Shown: positions 1 through 6,679 of the stretch, piece by piece
Layout of the letters: every line of letters begins with the position of its first letter
Numbering within the stretch: the stretch's first letter is position 1
Source: JBEKZD01 sp050013395
Lineage (GTDB): Bacteria > Verrucomicrobiota > Verrucomicrobiia > Palsa-1439
NCBI GenBank assembly: GCA_050013395.1
Contig: JBEKFI010000125.1
Span: 1-9,372, forward strand
Length of the DNA: 9,372 nucleotides
Direction of reading: 5' to 3'
Translations under genes and position numbers: made by a program
Notes under the pieces: generated by a model
Databases searched by the model: none
What the model was told of the DNA's origin: nothing
The model's input: the letters and a program-made list of their open reading frames with translations, nothing else

Positions 1-1608
1 GGCGTCGTCCAGTCGGTTCAACCGGCTGTACGCACATGCCAGAGTGTACCGGGCGTCGTGCATATCCGGTTTCAGCCGCAACGCCTCCTGCAACTCCGCG
101 AGCGCCTCGCGGTATCGGTGCGTTCTCACATGAATCTCGCCCAGAGTCGCGTGCATCGGGCCGAACGTCGGATTCAGGCGCGTCGCCTTCTGCGCATGAG
201 GTAGCGCCTCCTCGTGCCGTTTCTGCATCATCAACGCCTGAGCGAGCTTCCAATTCGTCAGAACGGAGTTAGGAAAGCGCCTGACCGCCGCCGTCCACAA
301 CGTTTCATCGTCATGCCACACGGTAATTTGACCTCGCGTCTGGAATCCATAAAACAGCAGCATACACCCCAGTAATCCAGCCAATGCGCCGCGTCCGATC
401 AAGCTGAAGCGTCGCCAGAGCCAGACACAGCCTGCCGCCACCAGTAGGAGGACGGGTATCATCGCGAGATACATAAACCGATCACCTGCCCCTTGGCCTC
501 CGACCTGCATCAGCCCGGACACGGGCGCGATCAACGCCAGGCAAGCGCACCAAGCAGACCAAACTACAGGCACTTGCCTCCGCAGCCAAAACGCGAACAC
601 AGAGATGAAGATGACACCGATCACCGAAAACACGAATTCCGGAGCGCCCAGAGGGATTTCTCCTTCCAACGGATAGTATGGGGACAACCACGACGGCCAG
701 GCCAGCTTCCAGATATAGAAGATGACGTTGCGGGCGGCGACAGCGCATCTCGCTGTTGCACCGAATCCAGCCATGTTCGTGACCGCTCCGGCGTGGGACT
801 GGGAGATGATCGTCACGACTCCTAACGCCACGCAGCACGCGAACAAAAGCCCTTTCTCTTTCACCAGCGACAGCCAGCCCGAGCGCATCTGGCGGCGCAG
901 CGGATAGAAATCCAACCCCAGCATGACGACGGGCAACGACACCGCCATTGGCTTCGATAGCAGTGCCGCCAGGAACAAACATGTCATCCCCCACCACCAG
1001 CGACGGTTCACAATCCGGGCTCCCGCGACTGCGGGATCATCCTCCCGAGCCGGCGACGAGGCCGGGCGTAATCCCGCAGTTCCGGAAACGGCCCGCAAGT
1101 AAGCACACAAACACATCAGCGAAAACAACCCGCACAACACCGTCTTGCGCTCGGCCAACCACGCCACCGACTCGACTTGCAGTGGATGAATTCCGAAGGC
1201 GACAGCGATCCCCGCAGCCATCGCGAGCCGTGTCGAGTCAGAGAGATTCTCCACCGTGCCCGTCAGCATCCAGACCAACAGGCAAACCAGACCTGCGTTT
1301 ATTCCATGCAGCAACACGCTCGAGGCGTGGTGGCCTGCTAGATTCCAGCCCCAAAACTGAAAATCGACGAGGTGCGAGAGCCACGTCAAGGGGTGGTAAT
1401 ACAGGGGCAGCAGCGCCGTGGCGATCCATTCGAGCGCCGAGAACGAAACGCGTTCAAGCTGCGAAACTTTTCCAAGATAAAGCGGATCGTCCCAATAGAC
1501 GAAGCCGTTGTGCACCGCAGGCCAATGCACGAGGATCGTCAGGGCTGAGATCGCCGCCGCTGCCAAGGCAAACCATGAGCGCTGCAATTTCGTATTCGTC
1601 CAGTTCAT
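1..1608 (-). CDS. GT-C-like membrane protein with C-terminal TPRs (TMTC-like), paralogue of the gene at 1605-3497; cut by window edge
   Basis: The reading frame is open for all 536 codons from ATG at 1608 to the window edge, so the C-terminus is missing. A first membrane segment (about residues 14-30) is followed by a periplasmic-type loop with NGFVYWDD (35-41). This Trp-Asp-Asp motif is typical of GT-C membrane glycosyltransferases and TMTC-like proteins. Further landmarks are YYHPLTWLSHL (70-80), HPLQVESVAWLAERKTVL (141-158) and APVSGLMQVGGQGAGDRFMYLAM (361-383), within several hydrophobic helices. TPR-like repeats begin near 446, with EEALPHAQKATRLNP (466-480) and EALAELQEALRLKPD (501-515). 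The start ATG shares bases with the TGA of the upstream gene (ATGA), which suggests translational coupling; no clear Shine-Dalgarno is seen. Residues about 177-196 are encoded by a palindromic insert. The likely role is transfer of sugar from a lipid-linked donor to proteins or envelope glycans. That is inference from the family; the substrate is unknown. Confidence 0.85.
   Translation of the reverse strand, partial: MNWTNTKLQRSWFALAAAAISALTILVHWPAVHNGFVYWDDPLYLGKVSQLERVSFSALEWIATALLPLYYHPLTWLSHLVDFQFWGWNLAGHHASSVLLHGINAGLVCLLVWMLTGTVENLSDSTRLAMAAGIAVAFGIHPLQVESVAWLAERKTVLCGLFSLMCLCAYLRAVSGTAGLRPASSPAREDDPAVAGARIVNRRWWWGMTCLFLAALLSKPMAVSLPVVMLGLDFYPLRRQMRSGWLSLVKEKGLLFACCVALGVVTIISQSHAGAVTNMAGFGATARCAVAARNVIFYIWKLAWPSWLSPYYPLEGEIPLGAPEFVFSVIGVIFISVFAFWLRRQVPVVWSAWCACLALIAPVSGLMQVGGQGAGDRFMYLAMIPVLLLVAAGCVWLWRRFSLIGRGALAGLLGCMLLFYGFQTRGQITVWHDDETLWTAAVRRFPNSVLTNWKLAQALMMQKRHEEALPHAQKATRLNPTFGPMHATLGEIHVRTHRYREALAELQEALRLKPDMHDARYTLACAYSRLNRLDDA
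1021..1080. repeat. In-frame palindromic mini-element inside the GT-C/TPR gene
   Basis: A hairpin TCCCGC-GACT-GCGGGA occupies 1021-1036. In addition, actgcgggat (1028-1037) is exactly inverted as atcccgcagt (1071-1080). The stretch encodes about residues 177-196 of the protein, in a hydrophilic loop between CAYLRA and RRWWW, and keeps the frame open. The same hairpin with one changed loop base (GACC) recurs at 6964-6979 in the broken transposase, so it is a dispersed repeat rather than native coding sequence. Confidence 0.7.
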
Positions 1609-3497
1609 GGGTTGTCCGTTCCGCCGACCAACGCCCGGAACCGCTCTCCGTATGCGGGATCATCACGCAGGCGGTTGAGCTCAGTGTCACGCGCGGCAAG
1701 TTGAGCAAACTGCGGCTGAGATGAGAGAAGGTTCTGGAGCACTTCGCAAGCTTCTGCAAACCGGCCAAGGCGGCTGTAGGCACAAGCCAGGTTGTAACGT
1801 GCCGCCGGCAAATCAGGGTTCAGACGCAAGGCTTCCTGCAGCTCCGGAGCCGCCTCAATAAATTGGTGCGTCTTCAGATAAATCAGCCCGAGCATCGCGC
1901 GAACTGACGAATTCGTGGGATTCAATTCCAATACGTCCTTTGCGTAAGGCAGCGCCTCTGCGAATTGCCGTAGCTTCACACACGCGCCGGCCAATTCAGA
2001 GCACACGTCCTCCAGCGTGGCGCGCGTCCCTGGATAATCGGGAATCTCCGTGAAGGCCGCCTGCGCATGCGGCAGCGCCTCTTCGAAGCGCCGTTGCTCC
2101 GCCAGCGCCATGGCCAACTGCCCATGCGCCACGCCGGACCGGGGGAAATGACCAAGCACGACACTCCACAACGTTTCACTGTTACGCCACACCAGAATCT
2201 GCTGGTGCGTCCTGACGCCCAGAAAGATCAGTTCACCACACACCAGCAGAAGCAACACCGGCCGGCCCAATGCGTGCAGGTGTCGCCACAACCAGACGCC
2301 GCCCCATCCCAGCACCAGCAACGGCGCGAGCATCGCCAGGTACATGAACCGGTCCGCCACCGCTTGCGAACCCACCTGCATCAGACCCGATACAGGCACA
2401 AGCAGCGCGAGGTAAACGAACCAGGCCGCCAGCAACGCAGGCGCGCGTTTTCTGAGCCAAAGAACCAGCACGCTGATCAAAGCGACCAGAATCACAGGCA
2501 CGAGAAACTCCACTTGCGAAAGCGACATCGTTCCTGCCAGCGGATAAAACGGACACAGCCATCCCGGCCAGATCAGCTTCCATAAATAGAAAATGAACGC
2601 ACGCGCCGCCACCAAGCATCGTTCTCCCACGCTGTGCGCTTGCATCGCCATCACCGCGCCGCTGCGCGCCTGGCCGATCACGGTCAACACAAGATCGACC
2701 GCACTCAGCCCGATCAGCAGCGCTTTCTCCTTCCAGAGCCCCCACCACCCAACGGTCTCGTGCCGCCGCAACGGACAAAAATCCAAGGCCAACATCACCA
2801 GCGGCAGCGACATCGCCATCGGCTTGCTCAACAACGCCGCGACGAACAGCACCATCGGCACCCACCACCAGCGCCGCTGGGTTGTCGTTGGTAGGGCGCG
2901 CCCGCCGGGCGCGCCGAGCTGTCCCGTTGTAGTGGCCGCTATCCCCTGCGGCAAATCTGTGACCGTGCGCCCGGCGACGGGCACCCCTACACGCGCCGCC
3001 CGCACATAAGCACACAGGCTCGCCAGCGAGAACAGCGTGCACAATACTGTCTTGCGCTCCGCCACCCATGCCACAGGTTCGACTTGCAGCGGATGCAGCC
3101 CAAACACCAGCGCAACGCCGCCCGCCAGCGCCACCCGTTCGCCAAATGACGCGCCAACGTTTTCCAGCAGCATCCACACAAACAGCACCGCTAAAGCGCT
3201 GTTGAGGCCGTGCAACAGCAGGTTCGTCAGGTGATGTCCTGCCGGATGCTTACCCCACAACTGATAATCCGCCACGTGCGACAAGAAAGTGAGCGGATGA
3301 TAATAAAAGGGAAGCACCGTAGAGAAAGCCCACGCGACGGTCTCCCAAGTCAGCCGCGGATGCCGGGCTAGCTCATCCAAATACAGATCATCGTCCCAAT
3401 TGAGAAATCCGTTTCGGGTGCACGGCCAATGCACCCAAACGGTGATCGCCGCCACGGCCAGCGCCACCCCCACCACGATGCGGGCCTCGCGCTTCAT
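1605..3497 (-). CDS. GT-C-like membrane protein with C-terminal TPRs (TMTC-like), full length
   Basis: This is a 630-residue protein. Residues 8-24 form the first membrane helix, followed by NGFLNWDDDLYLDE (29-42) with the WDD acidic motif of the GT-C/TMTC-like family. YYHPLTFLSHV (65-75), GHHLTNLLLHGLN (87-99) and HPLQVEPVAWVAERKTVL (135-152) are strongly conserved family blocks. Multiple membrane helices follow up to about residue 430. TPR-like helical repeats cover about 450-600, with FEEALPHAQAAF (471-482), FAEALPYAKDVLELNPTNS (512-530) and FIEAAPELQEALRLNPD (546-562). The start lies 1 nt after the TGA of the CAAX protease gene, with GGTGAG just upstream as a possible ribosome site, and the stop overlaps the next ATG. 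The gene is therefore the middle member of a three-gene transcription unit. Residues 170-203 come from an inserted REP-pair-like element. The paralogue downstream shares the whole layout, so this is a tandem duplication. Glycosyl transfer is inferred from the fold; the donor and acceptor are not known. Confidence 0.88.
   Translation of the reverse strand: MKREARIVVGVALAVAAITVWVHWPCTRNGFLNWDDDLYLDELARHPRLTWETVAWAFSTVLPFYYHPLTFLSHVADYQLWGKHPAGHHLTNLLLHGLNSALAVLFVWMLLENVGASFGERVALAGGVALVFGLHPLQVEPVAWVAERKTVLCTLFSLASLCAYVRAARVGVPVAGRTVTDLPQGIAATTTGQLGAPGGRALPTTTQRRWWWVPMVLFVAALLSKPMAMSLPLVMLALDFCPLRRHETVGWWGLWKEKALLIGLSAVDLVLTVIGQARSGAVMAMQAHSVGERCLVAARAFIFYLWKLIWPGWLCPFYPLAGTMSLSQVEFLVPVILVALISVLVLWLRKRAPALLAAWFVYLALLVPVSGLMQVGSQAVADRFMYLAMLAPLLVLGWGGVWLWRHLHALGRPVLLLLVCGELIFLGVRTHQQILVWRNSETLWSVVLGHFPRSGVAHGQLAMALAEQRRFEEALPHAQAAFTEIPDYPGTRATLEDVCSELAGACVKLRQFAEALPYAKDVLELNPTNSSVRAMLGLIYLKTHQFIEAAPELQEALRLNPDLPAARYNLACAYSRLGRFAEACEVLQNLLSSQPQFAQLAARDTELNRLRDDPAYGERFRALVGGTDNP
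2891..2990. repeat. BIME-like pair of inverted GTAG-led hairpins, in frame in the GT-C/TPR gene
   Basis: Both ends read inward as GTAGGG followed by a GC-rich hairpin. The left one is GGCGCGCCC-GCC-GGGCGCGCC (2895-2915). The right one, read on the minus strand from 2990, is GTAGGGGTGCCCGTCGCCGG and continues with GCGCAC. Two inverted REP-like units separated by about 45 bp is the layout of bacterial interspersed mosaic elements, and GTAG at the hairpin foot is the tetranucleotide known to be recognised by RAYT transposases. The element codes for residues 170-203, a Gly/Ala/Thr-rich stretch between two conserved membrane regions. Confidence 0.75.
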
Positions 3498-3498
3498 C

Positions 3499-4203
3499 TC
3501 ACCAGAACTTCCAGTCTCCGCGCGCCAACACCCACGCCGTCAGAGCCGCGTTACTCACCGCATGCGCGACGACGCACCAGAACACGTCTTTGCGTTTGTA
3601 GAGAAGCCAGTTGTACATCGCGCCACAAATCAGACCCGCCAACCACTCGCGATGTTCACCGCCAAACAACGCCACCGTGACGGCAAACGACGGCCAACTG
3701 AACGTTCCGACGGGAACTTGCTTGAAGTCTGCTTTCACCAGCCACCGAATCAAAAACGCCCGCCAGAAAAGTTCCTCCATCAGCGGCACGACGACGACCG
3801 CTCCGACCACACGAAACCCGATGAACACCCACTTCCCGCTCGGATCGAAGACCTCGGCCTTTCCGAGTTTGGGGTAGTACGAATCGATCCCGATCCAAAT
3901 CGCAATCGCAAACAAGCCGACCGCTACGGCTGACAACCACGTTGTAGCTGCGCTTCTGTGAAGCGCAGAGCTTCCGCCGTCCGCAAGTCCTCGGCGCTTC
4001 ACAGAAGCGCAGCTACACCACCTCGGCAAACGAAGTTCCTCATAGTGTTTACGAAAGACCCAGAGCGCAGCGGCGACGACGATTGTCGTCACGGGATAAA
4101 CCCACACCAAATTCTGCGACGACTGCACCGAGAGAAACGCCAGGTAGATCGCAAACGGGGCGACGTAAGGCAGCCAGGGTTTGAATTTTGTCATTTCACG
4201 CAT
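3499..4203 (-). CDS. CPBP/CAAX prenyl protease-related membrane protein (PEP-CTERM-associated type)
   Basis: This is a 234-residue polytopic membrane protein. The CPBP (Abi/CAAX) motifs are all present: EELFWR (143-148, EExxxR), the second-motif His in FGGEHREWLAGLI (180-192, H184), and HAVSN (214-218). The N-terminal LPYVAPFAIYL (11-21) and C-terminal WKFW resemble the CAAX prenyl protease-related family often found in PEP-CTERM/exosortase clusters. This is recognised from memory, not searched, and no exosortase is visible in the window. The expected activity is intramembrane glutamate-type peptidase. Residues 63-87 are encoded by a palindromic insert, which splits the N-terminal region between two membrane segments. 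The start may be ATG 4203 or the more homologous-looking ATG 4194 (MTKFKPW); neither has a clear Shine-Dalgarno. The 5' end overlaps the stop of the integrase remnant (TGA 4198-4196). It ends 1 nt before the next gene and is likely the first gene of the operon. Confidence 0.85.
   Translation of the reverse strand: MREMTKFKPWLPYVAPFAIYLAFLSVQSSQNLVWVYPVTTIVVAAALWVFRKHYEELRLPRWCSCASVKRRGLADGGSSALHRSAATTWLSAVAVGLFAIAIWIGIDSYYPKLGKAEVFDPSGKWVFIGFRVVGAVVVVPLMEELFWRAFLIRWLVKADFKQVPVGTFSWPSFAVTVALFGGEHREWLAGLICGAMYNWLLYKRKDVFWCVVAHAVSNAALTAWVLARGDWKFW
3943..4017. repeat. 75-bp BIME-like palindromic element in frame in the CAAX protease gene
   Basis: A perfect 24-bp inverted repeat lies at 3943-3966 and 3994-4017, around a 27-nt centre. 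From each end it reads TGTAGCT followed by the hairpin GCGCTTC-TGT-GAAGCGC, so two GTAG-led hairpins face each other. At 75 bp it is a multiple of three, and it adds about 25 residues (63-87, Cys/Ser/Arg/Ala-rich) that do not look like the surrounding membrane protein. No stop codon is created in this orientation and frame. Confidence 0.85.
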
Positions 4204-4320
4204 CCGAGGGGCTGCGCACGCCGAGGCCGGGACGCGCCATCACGTGGGTACAGATTTGCGTCGTCGCCACATCCTTGTGGCCGAGCAGTTCCTGCACTGT
4301 GCGGATGTCGTTCATGGCGA
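4196..4320 (-). pseudogene. C-terminal fragment of integron-type integrase
   Basis: The minus-strand frame reads NDIRTVQELLGHKDVATTQI and continues CTHVMARPGLGVRSPSDA before TGA at 4198-4196. This is the last box of a tyrosine recombinase (LGH, then the nucleophile region), with the GVRSPxD tail familiar from integron integrases. The position normally held by the catalytic tyrosine (family pattern IYTHV) is cysteine here (tgt), so the fragment would be inactive even if joined to the rest. An ATG at 4315 exists, but there is no reason to think the piece is expressed as a protein. Its stop overlaps the CAAX protease start. The N-terminal fragment lies at 4729-5223. Confidence 0.85.
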
Positions 4321-4718
4321 TCAGCAGTCAGTGGTCAGCTTTCAGCTTTTCTACCAACGCCGCCAGCATCCGTTTGATGCTCACCAGTGGGCCTTCAACT
4401 TTCGTATGATCTTCAAGCGGGATGAAGCCGAGGTCCCGGGCCAACAGTGACTGACACTCCAGTTCACATGCCGACCCAAACGCGATCCGCACAAAGCGTG
4501 CAAAGTCTGCATCACCGCTGCGGCCACAGCCTTCTGCCAAGTTGGCGCTGATGAACGCGGCCGCGCGGCGCCTTTGATTCGACAACCCAAATTTCTCCTC
4601 CTGCGGAAACCTTGACGTGAGACGGTACATCTCCAATGCCAATGCATGAGCTTGCTGCCACAGTTCCAATCGCCGAAAGTCTTTCATCTTTCGCTGAAAC
4701 CCGACTGCTGACTGCTGA
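4321..4718. mobile_element. IR-bounded S23/four-helix-bundle unit inserted in the integrase gene
   Basis: The ends are imperfect inverted repeats of 26 bp: 4321-4346 (starting tcagcagtcag and ending tttcagc) and the complement of 4693-4718, matching at 22 of 26 positions. Between them lies a single S23-like ORF whose stop codon falls inside the left repeat. The unit sits exactly between the two integrase fragments. S23 genes are known as residents of intervening sequences in 23S rRNA genes; here the unit is in a protein gene. About 130 codons of integrase are absent at the junction, so insertion was accompanied or followed by deletion. Confidence 0.7.
4328..4687 (-). CDS. Four-helix-bundle protein, S23/23S rRNA intervening-sequence family
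   Basis: This is a 119-residue protein with the full family signature: MKDFRRLELWQQAHALALEM at the start, then LTSRFPQEEKFGLSNQRRRA (23-42), ISANLAEGCGRS (46-57), FARFVRIAFGSACELECQSL (62-81) and ARDLGFI (83-89). The family forms a small four-helix bundle that oligomerises; its cellular role is not settled. The length is normal and the ORF is intact, unlike the genes around it. It fills the 4321-4718 unit almost completely. No strong ribosome site is seen ahead of the ATG, although the integrase N-terminal frame runs into its 5' end and could supply read-through transcription. Confidence 0.9.
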   Translation of the reverse strand: MKDFRRLELWQQAHALALEMYRLTSRFPQEEKFGLSNQRRRAAAFISANLAEGCGRSGDADFARFVRIAFGSACELECQSLLARDLGFIPLEDHTKVEGPLVSIKRMLAALVEKLKADH

Positions 4719-4728
4719 CAGCTATCCT

Positions 4729-5223
4729 CACATCCTTGACCCGCAGCCGCAATCCTTCCAGCAGGCGCATGCCGGTGCCGTAAAGTGACCGTGCGACCAA
4801 CTGATATGTGCCGTCCAGCGCATTGAGTAGGCGGTTGACTTCCTCGCGGGTCAACACGGTCGGCAACCGCTGCGGCCGCTTGGCCCGCGTGACCTCACCG
4901 ACCTCCCTCAACTTGACCCGCAGCACCTGGTGATACAAAAACACCAAGGCGTTTAGCGCCTGGTTCTGAGTACTCGCCGCCACATGCCGCCTGACAGCCA
5001 AGTATTCGAGGTACTGACGGGCTTCTTCCGCCCCCATGTCCTTGGGATGACGCTTCCCGCGAAACATGATGAACCGTCTGATCCAATCTACGTACGTCTG
5101 CTCGGTGCGCAGGCTGTAGTGCTTCAGCCGACACAGGTGACGCACCTGATCGAGCAACCGTAGCGGTCGGGCCGGGCTTGCAGCCTTTAGTTCTGTCTTC
5201 ACTTCGGGAGCGAAATCGTTCAT
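4729..5223 (-). pseudogene. N-terminal fragment of integron-type integrase
   Basis: From ATG 5223 (MNDFAPEVKTE) about 165 codons match the N-terminal half of integron integrases: LLDQVRHLCRLKHYSLRTEQ with TYVDWIRRFIMFRGKRHP (23-60), AASTQNQALNALVFLYHQVL (82-101) and RAKRPQRLPTVLTREEV (113-129). It ends at YGTGMRLLEGLRLRVKDV (148-165), which holds the first catalytic arginine. After KDV the frame enters the S23 unit and stops at 4684, so the region with the later catalytic residues, and the extra integron-specific helix expected there, is missing. An upstream ATG at 5313 would add 30 residues with no family similarity, so I prefer 5223. The C-terminal fragment is at 4196-4320. No attC cassette array was recognised next to it. 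Confidence 0.85.
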
Positions 5224-5396
5224 GTTTCGGGTTAGGGAGTTGGTAATCAATGATCTGCACAAAGGCAAGCTCCGGTTTAGACTAGCGGAATAGACTGCAA
5301 GAATGCAGCTCACTTAAACGTTGAACTAAACCGCTTCGCGAAGCTTCTGTTCGAGATTTTTCGGAGCATTTCCCCTGGGTCAGTTATGCTGGCGGC

Positions 5397-5546
5397 ATGA
5401 CTACACTACGTTCTCAACTGATTCGGGAGCTCGTTTTACGGGGCTCATCACCCAGAACCCAGGAAGCCTACGTCAACGCGGTGGCCGGTCTGGCTAAGCA
5501 TTACAACCGTTCGCCCGACGGCCTCAGTGACGAACAGATCAAGGCA
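5397..5546 (+). pseudogene. N-terminal fragment of a second tyrosine recombinase
   Basis: From ATG 5397, fifty codons match the SAM-like DNA-binding domain of phage/XerC-type recombinases: LRSQLIRELVLRGSSPRTQE followed by AYVNAVAGLAKHYNRSPDGL and SDEQIKA. The similarity ends at about 5546, some 10 bp before the left inverted repeat of the RAYT unit. The continuing frame (to 5687) is element sequence read out of context. I found no recognisable continuation of the recombinase after 6680, so the gene was truncated rather than simply interrupted. It differs from the integrase at 4729-5223 and points away from it. Confidence 0.8.
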
Positions 5547-5555
5547 ACGACAAGC

Positions 5556-6679
5556 GGGGTCAGGTCTAGGCATTGGACAATTGGATTGACCTTTGGGCAG
5601 GCAAAGGGCAGACTGCTGGCAAATGGCCCGACCGCTCAGAATCGATCTGCAAGGAGGCTGGTATCATGTCACCAGCCGGGGAAATGAGCGGCGGGCGGTA
5701 TTTCGTGATGACGCAGATCGGCGGCACTTCCTAGAGTTGCTGGCGCAGTGGACGGAACGGTTTGCGGTGCGCCTGCACGCGTATGTGCTGATGGACAATC
5801 ATTATCACCTGCTGGTAGAGACACCCCACGCCAACCTGAGCGCGGCGATGCAGTGGTTGCAGGTCAGTTACACGGTGTGGTTCAACCGGCGGCACGGGCG
5901 TGCGGGGCATTTGTTTCAAGGGCGGTTCAAGGCAATCGTGTTCGAGAGCGAGGAATCGGCCTGGGAACTGAGTCGGTACGTGCATTTGAATCCCGTACGG
6001 CTGCGGCGGTTGGGGTTGGACAAGGCGACACAGGAACGCAGTCGCGCGGGCCTGGGCGAGAAGCCCGATCCGAAACTCGTGGCCGAGCGGCTGCGGCAGT
6101 TGCGGACTTATCCGTGGAGTTCTTATCGTGCCTACGCGAGGCTGGCGGACTCACCGCCCTGGTTGACCAGCGGTCGGGTGCTGGAGTTGGGCGAAGGGCG
6201 GAATCGGTCCGCGCAGGTCGCGGCACATCGGCAGTACGTGGAGGAAGCGGTGCGCGAAGGGATGCTGCCGAGCCCGTGGGAGCGATTGCGGGCGGGGTTA
6301 TTGCTGGGCAGCGAGGAATTCGTGCGACGGATCGGTCGTCGGGCTCGGGGCGATGCGCGCGAGCAGCCCGCGCTGCGACGGATGCAGCCGCGACCGACAT
6401 TTGAGCAGGTCGTGGCAGTGGTGGAGCAGTTGAAGGGCGAGAAGTGGGATGGGTTTCGGGAACGGTACGGGGACTGGGGGCGGGACATGGTGCTTTACCT
6501 GGCCCGGCGGCGTTGCGGGCTGACCCTGCGGGAACTGGCCGAACAAGCCGGCGGCATGGACTACAGCAGCGTGGCGACGGCGGTCAGACGCTTCGCGAGG
6601 CGCGCCGGCCGCGCGAGAAAACTCCATGAATTGATTATAGCAGCAGAGATGGAATTGTCCAATGCCTAGACCTGACCCC
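5556..6679. mobile_element. RAYT-carrying unit with perfect 27-bp inverted ends
   Basis: The left end, 5556-5582 (starting ggggtcaggtctaggcattg), and the right end, 6653-6679, are exact reverse complements over 27 bp. Between them lies one complete RAYT gene whose TAG stop (6667-6669) is inside the right repeat. The unit truncates a recombinase gene on its left. No target duplication was found. Classic RAYTs usually sit between REP hairpins rather than long perfect inverted repeats, so the ends are worth noting. Confidence 0.8.
5623..6669 (+). CDS. REP-associated tyrosine transposase (RAYT) with DnaA-like C-terminal domain
   Basis: This is a 348-residue protein starting MARPLRIDLQGGWYHVTSRG. 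The Y1/HUH transposase signature is complete: the HxH pair in MDNHYHLLVETP (58-69) and the tyrosine region SRYVHLNPVR (117-126, Tyr119), with GHLFQGRFKAIVFE between. Such enzymes nick and rejoin single-stranded DNA at REP hairpins. About residues 290-330 carry a helix-turn-helix resembling DnaA domain IV: ARRRCGLTLRELAEQAG followed by GMDYSSVATAVRRF. This makes it one of the long two-domain RAYTs rather than the 165-residue enterobacterial type. A TTG at 5593 would add ten residues, but similarity begins at MARPL. The gene looks intact and has no frame problem, so it may be functional. Whether it recognises the GTAG-led repeats elsewhere in the window cannot be told from sequence. Confidence 0.9.
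   Translation: MARPLRIDLQGGWYHVTSRGNERRAVFRDDADRRHFLELLAQWTERFAVRLHAYVLMDNHYHLLVETPHANLSAAMQWLQVSYTVWFNRRHGRAGHLFQGRFKAIVFESEESAWELSRYVHLNPVRLRRLGLDKATQERSRAGLGEKPDPKLVAERLRQLRTYPWSSYRAYARLADSPPWLTSGRVLELGEGRNRSAQVAAHRQYVEEAVREGMLPSPWERLRAGLLLGSEEFVRRIGRRARGDAREQPALRRMQPRPTFEQVVAVVEQLKGEKWDGFRERYGDWGRDMVLYLARRRCGLTLRELAEQAGGMDYSSVATAVRRFARRAGRARKLHELIIAAEMELSNA

Noticed and set aside
948..1724. Plus-strand ORF of 258 codons
   Set aside because: Antisense to two overlapping, motif-rich minus-strand genes; the product is Arg/Ser/Pro-rich and unrecognisable.
2233..3177. Long minus-strand ORF of 314 codons
   Set aside because: It lies wholly inside the 630-codon GT-C/TPR gene in another frame, has Ala/Gly/Arg-rich low-complexity composition and no family motif; a GC-driven shadow.
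5224..5313. 30-codon N-terminal extension of the integrase from ATG 5313
   Set aside because: Integron integrases do not show this stretch, and it crosses inverted repeats expected in a regulatory or attI region.
5748..6404. Plus-strand ORF of 218 codons inside the RAYT gene
   Set aside because: Alternative frame of an intact, motif-complete RAYT; composition typical of a shadow frame.
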